A program made the position numbers and the translations under genes. The notes beneath the pieces are model-generated. The model had not been told where the DNA came from. It saw nothing but the letters and a program-made list of their open reading frames with translations, and searched no databases. Of a stretch of 64,000 nucleotides of DNA, positions 46,063-56,698 are shown in pieces; the stretch's first letter is position 1, and every line of letters starts with the position of its first letter. Source of the DNA: Xanthobacteraceae bacterium (GTDB taxonomy: Bacteria; Pseudomonadota; Alphaproteobacteria; Rhizobiales; Xanthobacteraceae); contig SCUB01000001.1 in the NCBI GenBank assembly GCA_004297465.1, positions 124,001 through 188,000 on the forward strand. The letters are read 5' to 3'.

Positions 46063-46112
46063 GGGCATGATTCTCGAAAGGGGAATTCGGTTTTCAAAAC
46101 CGGATCATGCCC
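46063..46112. repeat. GCATGATC-type palindromic repeat
   Basis: GGGCATGAT and ATCATGCCC bracket about 30 bases with an internal GGTTTTCAAAACC palindrome. The same layout recurs at 63857-63905. This is an intergenic repeat family I know from Bradyrhizobium and relatives. Confidence 0.75.
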
Positions 46113-46248
46113 ATACCGGAAAATAACGCCATGATGCGCCGCGCCATAAATCAAGCCGGCGGCCGCGCCGGCAACGCCAGGCGCGCGTTCCGTCCTGCCG
46201 GAAAAATGTCAATTGGAGGTTCGTCGAAGGTGCTGAAAAGCCCGCGGC

Positions 46249-47268
46249 TCAGCCGCCGGTGACGTTCATGTGGCGCCCGACGCCGGGCCGGTTGTGGCGG
46301 CGGTCGATGATGAAGTCGTGGCCCTTGGGCTTGGCGCCGATGGCACGGTCGATGGCGGCCGCGAGCAGGTCGTCGCTGGCCGAGGCCCGCAGCGGCGCGC
46401 GCAGGTCGACCGAGTCCTCGTGGCCGAGGCAGGTATACAGCGTGCCGGTGCAGGTGATGCGCACCCGGTTGCAGCTCTCGCAGAAATTGTGGGTCATCGG
46501 CGTGATGAAGCCGAGGCGGCCGCCGGTCTCGCGGATGCGGACGTAGCGTGCCGGACCACCGGTGCGGTCGGCGACATCTTCCATGGTGAAATGCTGGGCC
46601 AGACGCGCCCGCACCAGCGACAGCGGCACATACTGGTCGAGCCGGCTTTCGCCCATCTCGCCGAGCGGCATCACCTCGATGAGCGTGAGGTCCATGCCCT
46701 TGTCATGGGCCCAGCGGATCAGATCGGGCAGCTCGTCCTCGTTGAGGTCCTTGAGCGCCACGGCGTTGATCTTGACCGCGAGGCCGGCGGCGCGCGCCGC
46801 TTCGATGCCCGCCGTCACCTTGTCGAAGTCGCCCCATCGGGTGATGGCGTGGAAGCGCTCGGGGTCGAGCGTGTCGAGTGAGACGTTGATGCGGCGGACG
46901 CCGTGGTCGTGCAGTTCACCGGCGTATTTGGCGAGCTGCGAGCCGTTGGTGGTCAGCGTCAGTTCGTCGAGCGCGCCGTTTTTCAGGTGCCGCGACAGCG
47001 ATCCGATCAGCGACATGATGCCCCGGCGCACCAGCGGCTCGCCTCCGGTCAGGCGCAGCTTGCGCACGCCCTTGGCGACGAAGGCCGAGCACAGCCGGTC
47101 GAGTTCCTCCAGGGTCAGGATGTCCGCCTTGGGCAGGAACGTCATGTTTTCCGACATGCAATAGAAGCAGCGGAAATCGCAGCGGTCGGTGACCGAGACG
47201 CGCAGATAGCTGATGGCGCGTCCGAACGGATCGATCATGGATTTCGAAACGGGGCCCGGACCGGCCAT
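46249..47268 (-). CDS. moaA: GTP 3',8-cyclase, molybdenum cofactor biosynthesis
   Basis: MoaA is a radical-SAM enzyme that converts GTP to 3',8-cyclo-7,8-dihydro-GTP. The 339-residue protein shows the cluster motif [19 protein letters not shown], and a C-terminal second cluster motif [11 protein letters not shown]...YTCLG. It ends in the family's HMNVTGG tail. ATG 47268 follows GAGG at good spacing. No other moa genes are adjacent. Confidence 0.95.
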   Translation of the reverse strand: MAGPGPVSKSMIDPFGRAISYLRVSVTDRCDFRCFYCMSENMTFLPKADILTLEELDRLCSAFVAKGVRKLRLTGGEPLVRRGIMSLIGSLSRHLKNGALDELTLTTNGSQLAKYAGELHDHGVRRINVSLDTLDPERFHAITRWGDFDKVTAGIEAARAAGLAVKINAVALKDLNEDELPDLIRWAHDKGMDLTLIEVMPLGEMGESRLDQYVPLSLVRARLAQHFTMEDVADRTGGPARYVRIRETGGRLGFITPMTHNFCESCNRVRITCTGTLYTCLGHEDSVDLRAPLRASASDDLLAAAIDRAIGAKPKGHDFIIDRRHNRPGVGRHMNVTGG

Positions 47269-47453
47269 GTCAAAAGCCTCAATCATCGTGCTGAGCGAAA
47301 GGGCCGTCCTGCCGCGGCCCATGCCCTGCCAATCTAGGCATTAACGGGCGCCGGGACAATCGCTCGCTCGCGCCCTGCCGGTATGCGGGGCGCGCGAGGC
47401 GAAGTCGCGGAATCTGCTTGATTGGGCGATCCCGTCCGGCCTGCCGGACGGTC

Positions 47454-47945
47454 TCAGCGCCGATCCGGCGGCGGGAAGGCCGCTGAGTTGGCGTCGGGGA
47501 ACGGCGACGAGCCGGCGGCCGCCGGAGCGGCGGCGGCGGCCTTGGGCTTGGCGGCCGGCTTTTTCTTGACCGGGCGCTTGCGCGGCGGCAGCGCCGGCGC
47601 GAGTTCCACATAGACCGGATTGGGATCGAAAGCCGGCGGCTGCTGGCCATAGCCGGCGTCACCCACGCCTTCGCCCTGGACGGCCTGCACCGGCACGGTC
47701 TGCGGCTGGTGCTTGTCGAGCGTGAAGGTCACGGTGAAGCTGCCGGAGGCCGGCACAGTCACCACGCAGGGCGTCTTGCAGGCCGGGCCCAGCGAGGTCC
47801 GGGCGTCGGCACCCGGCGGCGTGGATTCGAGCTTGAGCGGTGCTTCAGGCGGCGCCGAGCTGAAGAAATCCATGCTGGGCATCGAAACCGAGCCGCACCC
47901 GGCGAGGCTCATCCCCGCGGCGGCAATAAAGAAAATGCGGCGCAT
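47454..47945 (-). CDS. Lipoprotein of unknown function
   Basis: The 163-residue product has a lipoprotein signal (MRRIFFIAAAGMSLAGC, lipobox LAGC). A PEGA-like beta region follows (LESTPPGADARTSLGPACKT to FTVTFTLDKHQPQ) and then an Ala-Pro-Lys tail with PVKKKPAAKPKAAAAA. Such tails may reach through the peptidoglycan. No function is assigned. It is monocistronic, reading toward moaA. Confidence 0.75.
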   Translation of the reverse strand: MRRIFFIAAAGMSLAGCGSVSMPSMDFFSSAPPEAPLKLESTPPGADARTSLGPACKTPCVVTVPASGSFTVTFTLDKHQPQTVPVQAVQGEGVGDAGYGQQPPAFDPNPVYVELAPALPPRKRPVKKKPAAKPKAAAAAPAAAGSSPFPDANSAAFPPPDRR

Positions 47946-48094
47946 AATTGATCCGTCGATTGTTGCGGCGGTTTGCCGCAGCCCCTCAAGGGGGCAACCA
48001 TAGGGTGGTCATGTGCCCTAGGCAATATCAACGGTCAAGTCTGTCCGGCGTCAGGGTTAATCCCGCACGGAGAAAACTCACGAACCGGAACGGT

Positions 48095-48820
48095 TCAAGC
48101 CGCCGGCACGGGGCGCGCCAGCAGGGCGTGGACGGCTTCCGGCAACTCGCGCATGTGGTCGATGATGTGGTCCGGCGCGAGATCGGCGATCGGCGTCTCG
48201 GTATAGCCGAAGCTCACGCCGATCACCGGCACGCCGGCGGCGCGGGCGACGTTCACGTCGGCGGCTGAATCGCCGACCATGACGGCGCCGGCCAGGGTGC
48301 CGCCGGCCCGCGTGATGGTCTGGATCAGCCCGGCGGGGTCCGGCTTGATGACGCCGAAGGTGTCGGCGCCGCAAATCGCAGAAAATCTCTGTGTTAGGCC
48401 GAGCTGCTCCAGCAACCGCCGCGACAGCCATTCCAGCTTGTTGGTGCATACCGCGAACACCAGCCCGCCGCGCGCCAGTTCGTCCAGCGCCTCGATCAGT
48501 CCCTCGAACGGGCGCGACTGCTCGGCGATGTGCTCGGCGTAGTGATCGATGAAGTCGGTGACCATGCGGCTGACCTCTTCGGCCCCGGCCAGGCGTCCCT
48601 CGGCGGCAAGGCCGCGCTCGATCAGCTTGCGCGCGCCGCCGCCGATCAGGTTGCGCCCTTGCGCATAAGGCAGCGACGCCAGCCCCTCGCGCGCCAGGAT
48701 GACGTTGAGGGTGGCGATCAGGTCGGGGGCGGTGTCGATCAGGGTGCCGTCGAGATCGAACACCACGACAGGGGCAGGGCGCGTGGTCATGGGACGCGTG
48801 GTCATGGGGCGCGTGGTCAT
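48095..48820 (-). CDS. gph: Phosphoglycolate phosphatase, HAD family
   Basis: The enzyme dephosphorylates 2-phosphoglycolate. Motifs are [15 protein letters not shown] (nucleophile Asp), [10 protein letters not shown] in GVIKPDP and [15 protein letters not shown]. The N-terminus carries three copies of MTTRP, encoded by a 15-bp repeat, so ATG at 48820, 48805 or 48790 could start translation. From 48820 the product has 241 residues; from 48790 it has 231. Divergent from rpiA. Confidence 0.88.
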   Translation of the reverse strand: MTTRPMTTRPMTTRPAPVVVFDLDGTLIDTAPDLIATLNVILAREGLASLPYAQGRNLIGGGARKLIERGLAAEGRLAGAEEVSRMVTDFIDHYAEHIAEQSRPFEGLIEALDELARGGLVFAVCTNKLEWLSRRLLEQLGLTQRFSAICGADTFGVIKPDPAGLIQTITRAGGTLAGAVMVGDSAADVNVARAAGVPVIGVSFGYTETPIADLAPDHIIDHMRELPEAVHALLARPVPAA

Positions 48821-48828
48821 GGGCCTTG
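48784..48828. repeat. 15-bp tandem repeat at the gph start
   Basis: Three near-identical copies of GCGTGGTCATGGGAC/GCG follow each other. Each copy brings its own ATG in frame, repeating MTTRP at the N-terminus. Confidence 0.85.
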
Positions 48829-48956
48829 GGCTAGCCCGGCCGGAGGCTCGGCGCAAGCCGTCAGGCTGTTTTCGATTTGCCCGGCAAAACCGCCGCGCCG
48901 GGCTGTTCCGCCGGATAAAACGACGCTACAGCATGAGTGTTTACCGGGGATCATCG

Positions 48957-49667
48957 ATGAACGCGGAAGCTCTCAAGCGGCAGGCGGCGGCGAAAGCGCT
49001 GGAGTCGGTGCGCGACGGCATGAAGCTGGGCCTCGGCACCGGCTCGACGGCCAGGCACTTCGTCGAACTGCTCGGCGAGCGGGTGCGCGACGGACTGAAC
49101 GTTGTCGGCGTGCCGACCTCGGAGGCAACCCGCGCGGATGCCGAACGCTGTGGCATCCGGCTCGCGACGCTCGACGATATCCCGCATCTCGACCTCACCG
49201 TGGACGGCGCCGACGAGATCGATCCCGACCTCAACCTGATCAAGGGCGGCGGCGGTGCGCTCCTGCGCGAGAAGATCGTCGCGGCGGCATCCGACCGCAT
49301 GGTTGTCATCGCCGATGAAAGCAAATGGGTCGCCGATCTGGGCAAGTTTCCGCTGCCGATCGAGGTGGTGCCGTTCGGGCTCGGCGCGACGCGCCGCCTG
49401 ATCGAACGCGCGATCGCCAGGGCCGGGGCGGCGGGGACGCTGGAGCTGCGCAAGGGCCGCGACGGCCATGCTTTCGTCACCGATGGCGGGCACTGGATCA
49501 TCGATGCCCGGCTCGGCCGCATACCCGATCCGCAAGCCCTGGCGTCGGCGCTGGTCGCTATTCCGGGCGTCGTCGAGCATGGCCTGTTCCTGGGACTGGC
49601 GGGCACGGCCATCCTGGCCGGGCCGAATGGAATTCGTGTTTTTGAACGGCCCGCGGGCCGTGGTTGA
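48957..49667 (+). CDS. rpiA: Ribose-5-phosphate isomerase A
   Basis: RpiA interconverts ribose 5-phosphate and ribulose 5-phosphate. The 236-residue protein has [33 protein letters not shown] (catalytic Asp) and [13 protein letters not shown] 48957 follows GGGGA; ATG 48933 in frame is less likely. The ribosome site of the next gene overlaps its stop. Confidence 0.94.
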   Translation: MNAEALKRQAAAKALESVRDGMKLGLGTGSTARHFVELLGERVRDGLNVVGVPTSEATRADAERCGIRLATLDDIPHLDLTVDGADEIDPDLNLIKGGGGALLREKIVAAASDRMVVIADESKWVADLGKFPLPIEVVPFGLGATRRLIERAIARAGAAGTLELRKGRDGHAFVTDGGHWIIDARLGRIPDPQALASALVAIPGVVEHGLFLGLAGTAILAGPNGIRVFERPAGRG

Positions 49668-49677
49668 GGAGATGGAA

Positions 49678-50193
49678 ATGAAGCAAGGCTTGAAGATGTT
49701 TTCCGCTGTCGCGGTGGCGGCCGTGGTGGCGCTGTCGGCAACGGTGGTGATCGCGCAGCAGACCACGGCTGCGCCCTCGGCGGCGGCGGTGGCCGCGGCC
49801 AACGAGATTCTGAAGCTCAAGGGCGCGGCCGGCCTCTACCAGGGCGCCTCGGTCGGCGTCGTGCAGGGCGTCAAGGGCATGCTGACGCAATCGAACCTCA
49901 ACCTCGGCAAGGACATCGACGCCGTCGCGCCGGTGGTGGCGCAGCAGGTGGCGGTGCGCGAGCAGGAAGTCGCCAACGAGTTCGCCCGTCAGTACGCCAG
50001 CGGCTTCACCGAGCAGGAGCTCAAGGAAATGGTGGCGTTCTATTCCTCGCCGCTCGGCCGCAAGATGATCGAGCAGGAGCCCAAGCTGCTGCAGGCCAGC
50101 ATCGCCTACATGAAGAACTGGGGCGAGAAGCTGTCCGCCGAGGTGATCGACCGCTTCCGCAACGAGATGAAGAAGCGCGGCAAGGAGCTGTGA
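49678..50193 (+). CDS. Exported DUF2059-family protein
   Basis: The 171-residue protein has a signal peptide (MKQGLKMFSAVAVAAVVALS, cleavage about residue 27). Its C-terminal helical domain reads YASGFTEQELKEMVAFYSSP and GRKMIEQEPKLLQ, the DUF2059 signature. The role is unknown; it lies in a short run rpiA-DUF2059-gor. GAGGAG sits six bases before ATG 49678; ATG 49672 is possible. Confidence 0.85.
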   Translation: MKQGLKMFSAVAVAAVVALSATVVIAQQTTAAPSAAAVAAANEILKLKGAAGLYQGASVGVVQGVKGMLTQSNLNLGKDIDAVAPVVAQQVAVREQEVANEFARQYASGFTEQELKEMVAFYSSPLGRKMIEQEPKLLQASIAYMKNWGEKLSAEVIDRFRNEMKKRGKEL

Positions 50194-50232
50194 CGATGCT
50201 CCCGCGCGCATTTTCCGCATAGGAGCGCGCAA

Positions 50233-51621
50233 ATGACGGCGCACGACGTCGACCTGTTCGTGATCGGCGGCGGCTCGGGCGGCGTGCGCGCGGCCCGCAT
50301 CGCCGCCGGCCACGGCGCGCGCGTGATGATGGCGGAGGAATACCGCGTCGGCGGCACCTGCGTCATCCGCGGCTGCGTGCCCAAGAAACTGATGGTCTAC
50401 GCCGCCCACGTCCGCGACGAGATCGCGGACGCCGCCGGCTACGGCTGGAGCGTTCCGCCCGCGTCGTTCGACTGGCCGACGCTGATCGCCAACAAGGACC
50501 GCGAGATCGCGCGGCTGGAGGCGGCCTACACCGCCAACGCGACGCAGGCCGGCGCCCGCGTCGTCAAGAGCCGCGCCGTGTTCGAGGACGCTCACACGCT
50601 GCGCCTGCTCGCCCATGGCGAGACGGTGCGGGCCGCGCATGTCCTGATCGCCACCGGGGCGGCTCCCAACCACGGCCCGGCCATCCCCGGCATCGAGCAC
50701 GTCATCTCCTCCAACGAGGCGTTCCACCTGCCGGAGTTGCCCCGGCGCATCGTCATCCAGGGCGGCGGCTACATCGCGGTGGAGTTCGCCGGCATCTTCG
50801 CCGGGCTCGGGTCCGAGGTGACGCTGGTCTATCGCGGCGACAACATCCTGCGCGGCTTCGACGACGACGTGCGCGCGCATCTGCGCCGCGAGATGGAAAT
50901 GCACGGCATCGCCATCCGCACCGGCCTCACGGTGAATGCGGTCGAAAAGCACGGCGAACTGTTCACCTCGCATCTTTCCGATGGATCGAGCCTTGTCACC
51001 GAGCAGGTGATGTTCGCCATCGGCCGCCACCCCAACGTCGCCAATCTGGGGCTGGAGAAGGCCGGCGTCGCTGTGCATGGGGATTTCGGTGGCATCGTCG
51101 TCGACGCCTTCTCGCGCTCCTCGGCGCCGCACATCTATGCCGTCGGCGACGTCACCAACCGCGTCAACCTGACGCCGGTGGCGATCCGCGAAGCCCACGC
51201 CTTCGCCGACAGCGTGTTCGGCGGCAAGCCGACGCGGGTCGACCATGACGACATCGCCACCGCCGTGTTCTCGCAGCCGGAGGTCGGCACCTGCGGCCTG
51301 ACCGAGGCGCGGGCGCGCGCCAAATTCGCCCGCGTCGACATCTACAGGTCCGAGTTCCGGCCGCTGAAGGCCACGCTGTCGGGCCGAGATACCCGCGTGC
51401 TGATGAAGCTGGTCGTGGATGCGGAGTCCGATCGCGTGCTCGGCTGCCACATCGTCGGAGACGATGCCGGCGAGATCATCCAGGCGGTTGCCATCGCCAT
51501 CAAGATGAAGGCGACCAAGGCCGATTTCGACGCCACCATGGCGCTGCACCCCTCGACGGCGGAAGAACTCGTCACGATGCGCGCCCCGGTTGCCCGCCAC
51601 GTCCGCGACGCGGCCGAATAG
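50233..51621 (+). CDS. gor: Glutathione-disulfide reductase
   Basis: The 462-residue flavoenzyme has the FAD motif VIGGGSGGVRAARIA and the redox disulfide in GGTCVIRGCVPKK. VIQGGGYIAVEFAGIF precedes its NADPH-binding region, and the catalytic His lies in MALHPSTAEEL. The redox motif GTCVIRGCVPKK separates it from lipoamide dehydrogenase and mercuric reductase. AGGAG-like site upstream. Confidence 0.94.
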   Translation: MTAHDVDLFVIGGGSGGVRAARIAAGHGARVMMAEEYRVGGTCVIRGCVPKKLMVYAAHVRDEIADAAGYGWSVPPASFDWPTLIANKDREIARLEAAYTANATQAGARVVKSRAVFEDAHTLRLLAHGETVRAAHVLIATGAAPNHGPAIPGIEHVISSNEAFHLPELPRRIVIQGGGYIAVEFAGIFAGLGSEVTLVYRGDNILRGFDDDVRAHLRREMEMHGIAIRTGLTVNAVEKHGELFTSHLSDGSSLVTEQVMFAIGRHPNVANLGLEKAGVAVHGDFGGIVVDAFSRSSAPHIYAVGDVTNRVNLTPVAIREAHAFADSVFGGKPTRVDHDDIATAVFSQPEVGTCGLTEARARAKFARVDIYRSEFRPLKATLSGRDTRVLMKLVVDAESDRVLGCHIVGDDAGEIIQAVAIAIKMKATKADFDATMALHPSTAEELVTMRAPVARHVRDAAE

Positions 51622-51785
51622 CTGTTTGCCATCAGCGCCTTGTGCCGCGCCATCGCGGCGGTAGCCCGGCGCGATGAAACCACACGCGATTGCAACTGGC
51701 GCGGCGCGGGAGCCCTGTGTATAACTCGGCTCGCGCGCATGAAATTCGCCGCATCGCCAAGGAATTGAGGCTTCAGGAGAGTTGC

Positions 51786-53174
51786 ATGTCCGAACGTTGG
51801 ACCCCCGAAAGCTGGCGCAAAAAGCCCATCGTGCAGGTGCCGGACTATCCGGACGCCAAGGTGCTTGCCGACGTCGAGGCCCAGCTCGCCAGCTTTCCGC
51901 CGCTGGTGTTCGCCGGCGAGGCGCGCAACCTGAAGAAGCAGCTCGCGCGCGTGGCGGCGGGCGAGGCGTTCCTGCTGCAGGGCGGCGATTGCGCCGAAAG
52001 CTTCGCCGAACATGGCGCCAACAACATCCGCGACTTCTTCCGCGTGCTGTTGCAGATGGCGGTGGTGCTGACCTACGCCGGCGCGGTGCCGGTGGTGAAG
52101 GTCGGGCGCATCGCCGGCCAGTTCGCCAAGCCGCGCTCGTCGGCGACCGAAAAGCGCGGCGACGTCGAGCTGCCGAGCTATCGCGGCGACATCATCAACG
52201 ACGCCGCCTTCACGCCGGAAGCGCGCATTCCCGATCCGCGCCGCCAGCTCATGGCCTATCGCCAGTCGGCGGCGACGCTCAACCTGTTGCGCGCCTTCGC
52301 CACCGGCGGCTTCGCCAACCTCGCCAGCGTGCACCAGTGGATGCTCGGCTTCGTCAAGGACAGCCCGCAGTCGCGCCGCTACAAGGAACTGGCCGACCGC
52401 ATCTCGGAGGCGCTGTCCTTCATGCAGGCCTGCGGCCTTGATCTCGAAAGCCATCCCGAGCTGCGCGCCACCGACTTCTACACCAGCCACGAGGCGCTGC
52501 TCTTGGGCTACGAGCAGGCCATGACGCGCGTCGATTCGACCAGCGGCGACTGGTACTGCACCTCCGGCCACATGCTGTGGATCGGCGACCGCACCCGCCA
52601 GCCCGATCACGCCCATATCGAGTTCTTCCGCGGCATCAGGAATCCGATCGGCCTCAAATGCGGCCCCTCGCTCAAGCCCGACGCGTTGCTCAAGCTGATC
52701 GACATCCTCAATCCAGACAACGAGCCGGGACGCCTGACGCTGATCGCCCGGTTCGGCTCCGACAAGGTCGCCGATCACCTTCCGGCGCTGATCCGCGCGG
52801 TCAAGCGCGAAGGCCGCGCCGTGGTGTGGTCATGCGATCCGATGCACGGCAACACCATCACCTCGACCTCGGGCTACAAGACGCGCCCGTTCGACCGCAT
52901 CGTGTCGGAGGTGAAGTCGTTCTTCGCCATCCATCGCGCCGAGGGCACGCACGCCGGCGGCGTGCATCTGGAGATGACCGGGCAGGACGTCACCGAATGC
53001 ACCGGCGGCGCGCGCGCGATCTCCGACGAGGATCTCAACGACCGCTATCACACCGCCTGCGATCCGCGGCTCAACGCCGAGCAGTCGATCGACGTGGCTT
53101 TCCTGCTCGCCGAGCTGCTCAAGCAGGAGCGCGCGGTCAAGGCGCGCCCGCTGCCGGCGGCGGCGGGGCTGTGA
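51786..53174 (+). CDS. Class II 3-deoxy-7-phosphoheptulonate (DAHP) synthase
   Basis: This is the first enzyme of the shikimate pathway, joining PEP and erythrose 4-phosphate. The 462-residue plant-type (class II) protein shows [30 protein letters not shown], the catalytic KCGPSLKPD region and [14 protein letters not shown] 51786 follows AGGAGAG. Length is typical for the class. Confidence 0.95.
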   Translation: MSERWTPESWRKKPIVQVPDYPDAKVLADVEAQLASFPPLVFAGEARNLKKQLARVAAGEAFLLQGGDCAESFAEHGANNIRDFFRVLLQMAVVLTYAGAVPVVKVGRIAGQFAKPRSSATEKRGDVELPSYRGDIINDAAFTPEARIPDPRRQLMAYRQSAATLNLLRAFATGGFANLASVHQWMLGFVKDSPQSRRYKELADRISEALSFMQACGLDLESHPELRATDFYTSHEALLLGYEQAMTRVDSTSGDWYCTSGHMLWIGDRTRQPDHAHIEFFRGIRNPIGLKCGPSLKPDALLKLIDILNPDNEPGRLTLIARFGSDKVADHLPALIRAVKREGRAVVWSCDPMHGNTITSTSGYKTRPFDRIVSEVKSFFAIHRAEGTHAGGVHLEMTGQDVTECTGGARAISDEDLNDRYHTACDPRLNAEQSIDVAFLLAELLKQERAVKARPLPAAAGL

Positions 53175-53236
53175 TGACGTGAGACCAACAGGGTGCCAGG
53201 GGGATGAAAGTCACTCGGTAGCTTTGGAGGACCGAC

Positions 53237-53614
53237 ATGACAGGCAATCCATGCGTCTGGTTTGAAATCTACGTTCAGGACATGAACCGCGCCAAGCGGT
53301 TCTACGAGGCCGTGTTCAAGGTCTCGATGCAGAAGCTCAATTCTCCGTCGCAAGAGATGGAATACTGGACCTTCCCCTCGGAGCAGACCTCTTACGGCAG
53401 CGGCGGCGCGCTGGTGAAGATGGACGGCATGTCCGCGGGCGGCGCGTCCACCACCGTCTATTTCCAGTGCAACGATTGCGCCGTCGAGGAGGCGCGCGCC
53501 AAGGAAGCCGGCGGACGCATCCATCGCTCCAAGATGTCGATCGGGGAATACGGCCATATCTCGCTGGTCTATGACACCGAAGGCAACATGATCGGCCTGC
53601 ACTCGATGACGTGA
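53237..53614 (+). CDS. VOC/glyoxalase-family protein
   Basis: A 125-residue single vicinal-oxygen-chelate module: VWFEIYVQDMNRAKRFYEAVF at the start and HISLVYDTEGNMIGLHSM at the end give the paired beta-alpha-beta units. It probably dimerises around a metal; the substrate is unknown. GGAGG stands eight bases before the ATG. Confidence 0.85.
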   Translation: MTGNPCVWFEIYVQDMNRAKRFYEAVFKVSMQKLNSPSQEMEYWTFPSEQTSYGSGGALVKMDGMSAGGASTTVYFQCNDCAVEEARAKEAGGRIHRSKMSIGEYGHISLVYDTEGNMIGLHSMT

Positions 53615-53644
53615 CGGGGCGCCGGCGTGAATGGGGAGCATGTG

Positions 53645-54430
53645 ATGCGGCTGCCGACCTATTTCATCTCCCATGGCTCGCCGGAACTCCTGCTCGGCCG
53701 ATCGGCGGCGCGCACGTTCCTCGAAGACTTTGCCGCGCAAGTCAGAAAGCCGCGCGCCATCGTCATCGCCTCGGCGCATTTCATGACGCGCGCGCCCGCG
53801 GTCGATGCCGCGGCCCGGCCCGGCATGATCTACGATTTCGGCGGCTTCCCCGATCCGCTGTATGAAAAGGTGTATGCGGCGCCGGGCGACCCGGCGCTGG
53901 CGGCCCAGGTCGCCGCGCTCATGGAGCGCGCCGGCCTGGCGCCCCAGCTTGCGCCGCGCGAGGGCTTCGACCACGGCACCTGGGTGCCGCTGTCGCTGAT
54001 GTACCCTCAGGCCGACATCCCGGTGGTGCAGATCGCGGTGCAGCCGAAAGCCGATCCGGCGCATCACTACCGGCTCGGCCAGGCCTTGGCGTCGCTGCCC
54101 GACGACGACGTGCTGGTGATCGGCTCCGGCTCGGCCACCCATAACCTGCATGAGATGTACAGCGCCGGCTACCAGATGGATTCCTGGGTGCAGGACTGGG
54201 TTGTGGAGTTCTGCGACTGGATCGCCGCGCGCGCAGGCGAGGGGGCTGTCGACGACCTGACCAACTACCGCGAGCGCGCGCCGCAATTTCGCGCCAACCA
54301 TCCCACCGACGAGCATTTCCTGCCGTTCATGGTGGCGCTCGGCGCCGCCGGCGCTGGCGCCAGGGGCGAGCGCATCCATGCCAGCGTGCAGTACGGCGTG
54401 CTGGCGATGGACTGCTATGCCTTCCGCTGA
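53645..54430 (+). CDS. DODA-type extradiol dioxygenase-like protein (LigB family)
   Basis: The 261-residue protein resembles YgiD / 4,5-DOPA extradiol dioxygenases. Metal ligands are seen in YFISHGSPEL, SAHFMT, FDHGTWVPL and in the C-terminal FLPFMVALGA region. E. coli YgiD has such activity, but the physiological substrate in most bacteria is unknown. ATG 53645 lies behind GGGGAG; a GTG at 53627 is alternative. Confidence 0.85.
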   Translation: MRLPTYFISHGSPELLLGRSAARTFLEDFAAQVRKPRAIVIASAHFMTRAPAVDAAARPGMIYDFGGFPDPLYEKVYAAPGDPALAAQVAALMERAGLAPQLAPREGFDHGTWVPLSLMYPQADIPVVQIAVQPKADPAHHYRLGQALASLPDDDVLVIGSGSATHNLHEMYSAGYQMDSWVQDWVVEFCDWIAARAGEGAVDDLTNYRERAPQFRANHPTDEHFLPFMVALGAAGAGARGERIHASVQYGVLAMDCYAFR

Positions 54431-54518
54431 TCCGGCAGCGAACCCACGCATTGCGCGCGCCGCGAAAAGGCGGCATGAACGAGCGCCGCCTTGCCCGCCG
54501 TGCCCTCCGGTCCCGCCC

Positions 54519-54872
54519 ATGGAACGCCTCCTCCGCGCCTGCCTCAACACCTGGAACGGCCTCGTCTTCGCCACCCGCTCGGAACAGGCGGTGCGCGAGG
54601 AGTGGATGGCGCTCGCCGCCGCGCTGCCGCTGGCGTTCCTCGTCGGCGCCACGCCGATGCGGCGGTTCGAGCTGGTCGCGGTGGTGCTGTTCGTGCTGGT
54701 GGTGGAACTCCTCAACACCGCCATCGAGAAGCTCGCCGATCGCGTCACCACCGACCGCGACCCGCTGATCGGCCGGGTCAAGGACATGGGCTCGGCGGCG
54801 GTCGGCGTGGCGCTGGTCATCGCGGGGCTGGCCTGGCTGTTCGCGCTGGCCGAGCGTCTGGCGCTGATCTGA
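54519..54872 (+). CDS. dgkA: Diacylglycerol kinase, prokaryotic membrane type
   Basis: DgkA phosphorylates diacylglycerol in the inner membrane during lipid recycling. The 117-residue protein has three helices and the signature VVELLNTAIEKLADRVT with the catalytic Glu and Asn. Size is normal. No good ribosome site is seen before ATG 54519; translation may be coupled from upstream. Confidence 0.9.
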   Translation: MERLLRACLNTWNGLVFATRSEQAVREEWMALAAALPLAFLVGATPMRRFELVAVVLFVLVVELLNTAIEKLADRVTTDRDPLIGRVKDMGSAAVGVALVIAGLAWLFALAERLALI

Positions 54873-54913
54873 TGACCCGGACATAGATTCCACTGCGCCC
54901 GAAAATGCTCTAG

Positions 54914-56698
54914 ATGAAATCCATGAGCGCATCCGTTCCCAAAGCATCGGCGGCCCGCCGCCTCGCCATCACGCTGGCGCAGATCAACCCGACCGTCGGC
55001 GATGTCGCGGGCAACGCCGCCATGGCGCGCGCCGCGCGCGCGCAAGCCGCCGCCGCGGGCGCCGACGTGGTGGTGTTCCCCGAACTGTTCATCGCCGGCT
55101 ATCCGCCGGAAGACCTCGTGCTCAAGCCGGCGTTCCAGGCCGCCTGCCGCGGCCATGTCGAGGAACTGGCGCGCGAGACCGCCGACGGCGGCCCGGCGCT
55201 CCTCATCGGCACGCCGTGGGTCGAGGACGGCCGGCTCTACAATGCCTGCGCGCTGCTCGACGGCGGCCGCATCGCGGCGCTGCGCTTCAAGGTCAACCTG
55301 CCGAACTACGGCGTGTTCGACGAGAAGCGCGTGTTCGCGGTCGGCCCGGTGCCCGGACCGATGAACATCCGCGGCGTGCGCGTCGGCGTGCCGGTATGCG
55401 AGGACATCTGGCACGACGAGGCGGCGGGCTACGAGAACGTCGTCGAATGCCTGGCCGAGACCGGTGCCGAGCTTCTCATCGTGCCCAACGGATCGCCGTA
55501 CTGGCGCGGCAAGGACGACGTGCGCCTCAACGTCGCGGTGGCGCGCGTCACCGAGAGCGGGCTGCCGCTCGTCTATGTCAACCAGGTCGGCGGCCAGGAC
55601 GAACTGGTGTTCGACGGCGCCTCGTTCGTGCTGCATGCCGACTGCTCGCTCGCCGCCCAATTGCCGGCGTTTCGCGAAAGCATCACCACGCTGCATTTTT
55701 CGCGTGGACCCGGCGGCTGGCGCTGCGAGGGACCGCGCGAGGCCATGCCGGGGGACGACGAGGGCGATTACGCGGCCTGCGTGCTGGGCCTGCGCGACTA
55801 TATCAACAAGAACGGCTTTGCCGGCGTGCTGCTCGGCATTTCCGGCGGCATCGATTCGGCGCTGTGCGCGGCGATGGCGGTGGACGCCATCGGCGTCGAG
55901 CGCGTTCACGGCGTGATGCTGCCGTTCAGATACACCTCGCCGGTGTCGATCCACGACGCCGCCGAGCTCGCCCGCGCGCTCGGCATCCGCTACGACACCA
56001 TTCCGATCGCGCCCGCCGTCAACGGCATCGAGGCCGCGCTCGCCGAGGTGTTCGCCGGCCGGCCGCGCGACGTCACCGAGGAGAACATCCAGGCCCGCGC
56101 GCGCGGCCTGATCCTGATGGCGATCTCCAACAAGCTCGGCCTGATGGTGGTGACCACCGGCAACAAGTCGGAGATGTCGGTCGGCTACGCGACGCTGTAC
56201 GGCGACATGAACGGCGGCTTCAATCCGGTCAAGGATCTCTACAAGACCGAGGTGTTCCGCCTGTCGCGGCTGCGCAATCGCTGGAAGCCCGACGGCGCGC
56301 TGGGTCCGTCCGGCGTCGTCATCCCTGAAAACATCATCGTGCGGCCGCCGACCGCGGAGTTGCGCGACAACCAGACCGACCAGGACACGCTGCCGCCCTA
56401 CGACATGCTCGATGCCATCCTCGAACGGCTGGTCGAGCGCGAGGAACCGGCGGCGGCGATCGCGGAGGCGGGGTTTGCGCGCGACACCGTGCTGCGGATC
56501 GAGCGCATGCTGCATCTGGCCGAGTACAAGCGCCGGCAGGCCGCGCCCGGCGTCAAGGTGACACGGCGCAATTTCGGCCGCGACCGCCGCTATCCGATTA
56601 CCAACCGCTTCCGCGACACCGGCGCGCCGCTGCCCGCGCCCGACACGGGCCTGGCGCCGAAGCCGGCGCGCCAGTCGGCGGAAGGCTTCGATGTCTGA
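54914..56698 (+). CDS. nadE: Glutamine-dependent NAD+ synthetase
   Basis: The 594-residue enzyme joins an N-terminal CN-hydrolase (glutaminase) domain to a C-terminal NAD synthetase. The first has Glu in [14 protein letters not shown], Lys in [12 protein letters not shown] and Cys in [10 protein letters not shown]. The second has P-loop [15 protein letters not shown] and [18 protein letters not shown]. It amidates nicotinic acid adenine dinucleotide with ammonia from glutamine. Starts at 54914 and 54923 are both possible. It overlaps gltX by eight bases. Confidence 0.95.
   Translation: MKSMSASVPKASAARRLAITLAQINPTVGDVAGNAAMARAARAQAAAAGADVVVFPELFIAGYPPEDLVLKPAFQAACRGHVEELARETADGGPALLIGTPWVEDGRLYNACALLDGGRIAALRFKVNLPNYGVFDEKRVFAVGPVPGPMNIRGVRVGVPVCEDIWHDEAAGYENVVECLAETGAELLIVPNGSPYWRGKDDVRLNVAVARVTESGLPLVYVNQVGGQDELVFDGASFVLHADCSLAAQLPAFRESITTLHFSRGPGGWRCEGPREAMPGDDEGDYAACVLGLRDYINKNGFAGVLLGISGGIDSALCAAMAVDAIGVERVHGVMLPFRYTSPVSIHDAAELARALGIRYDTIPIAPAVNGIEAALAEVFAGRPRDVTEENIQARARGLILMAISNKLGLMVVTTGNKSEMSVGYATLYGDMNGGFNPVKDLYKTEVFRLSRLRNRWKPDGALGPSGVVIPENIIVRPPTAELRDNQTDQDTLPPYDMLDAILERLVEREEPAAAIAEAGFARDTVLRIERMLHLAEYKRRQAAPGVKVTRRNFGRDRRYPITNRFRDTGAPLPAPDTGLAPKPARQSAEGFDV

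Noticed and set aside
49558-51600. A 680-codon open frame on the minus strand
   Set aside because: It is antisense to the DUF2059 and glutathione reductase genes and has no domain or start signal of its own.
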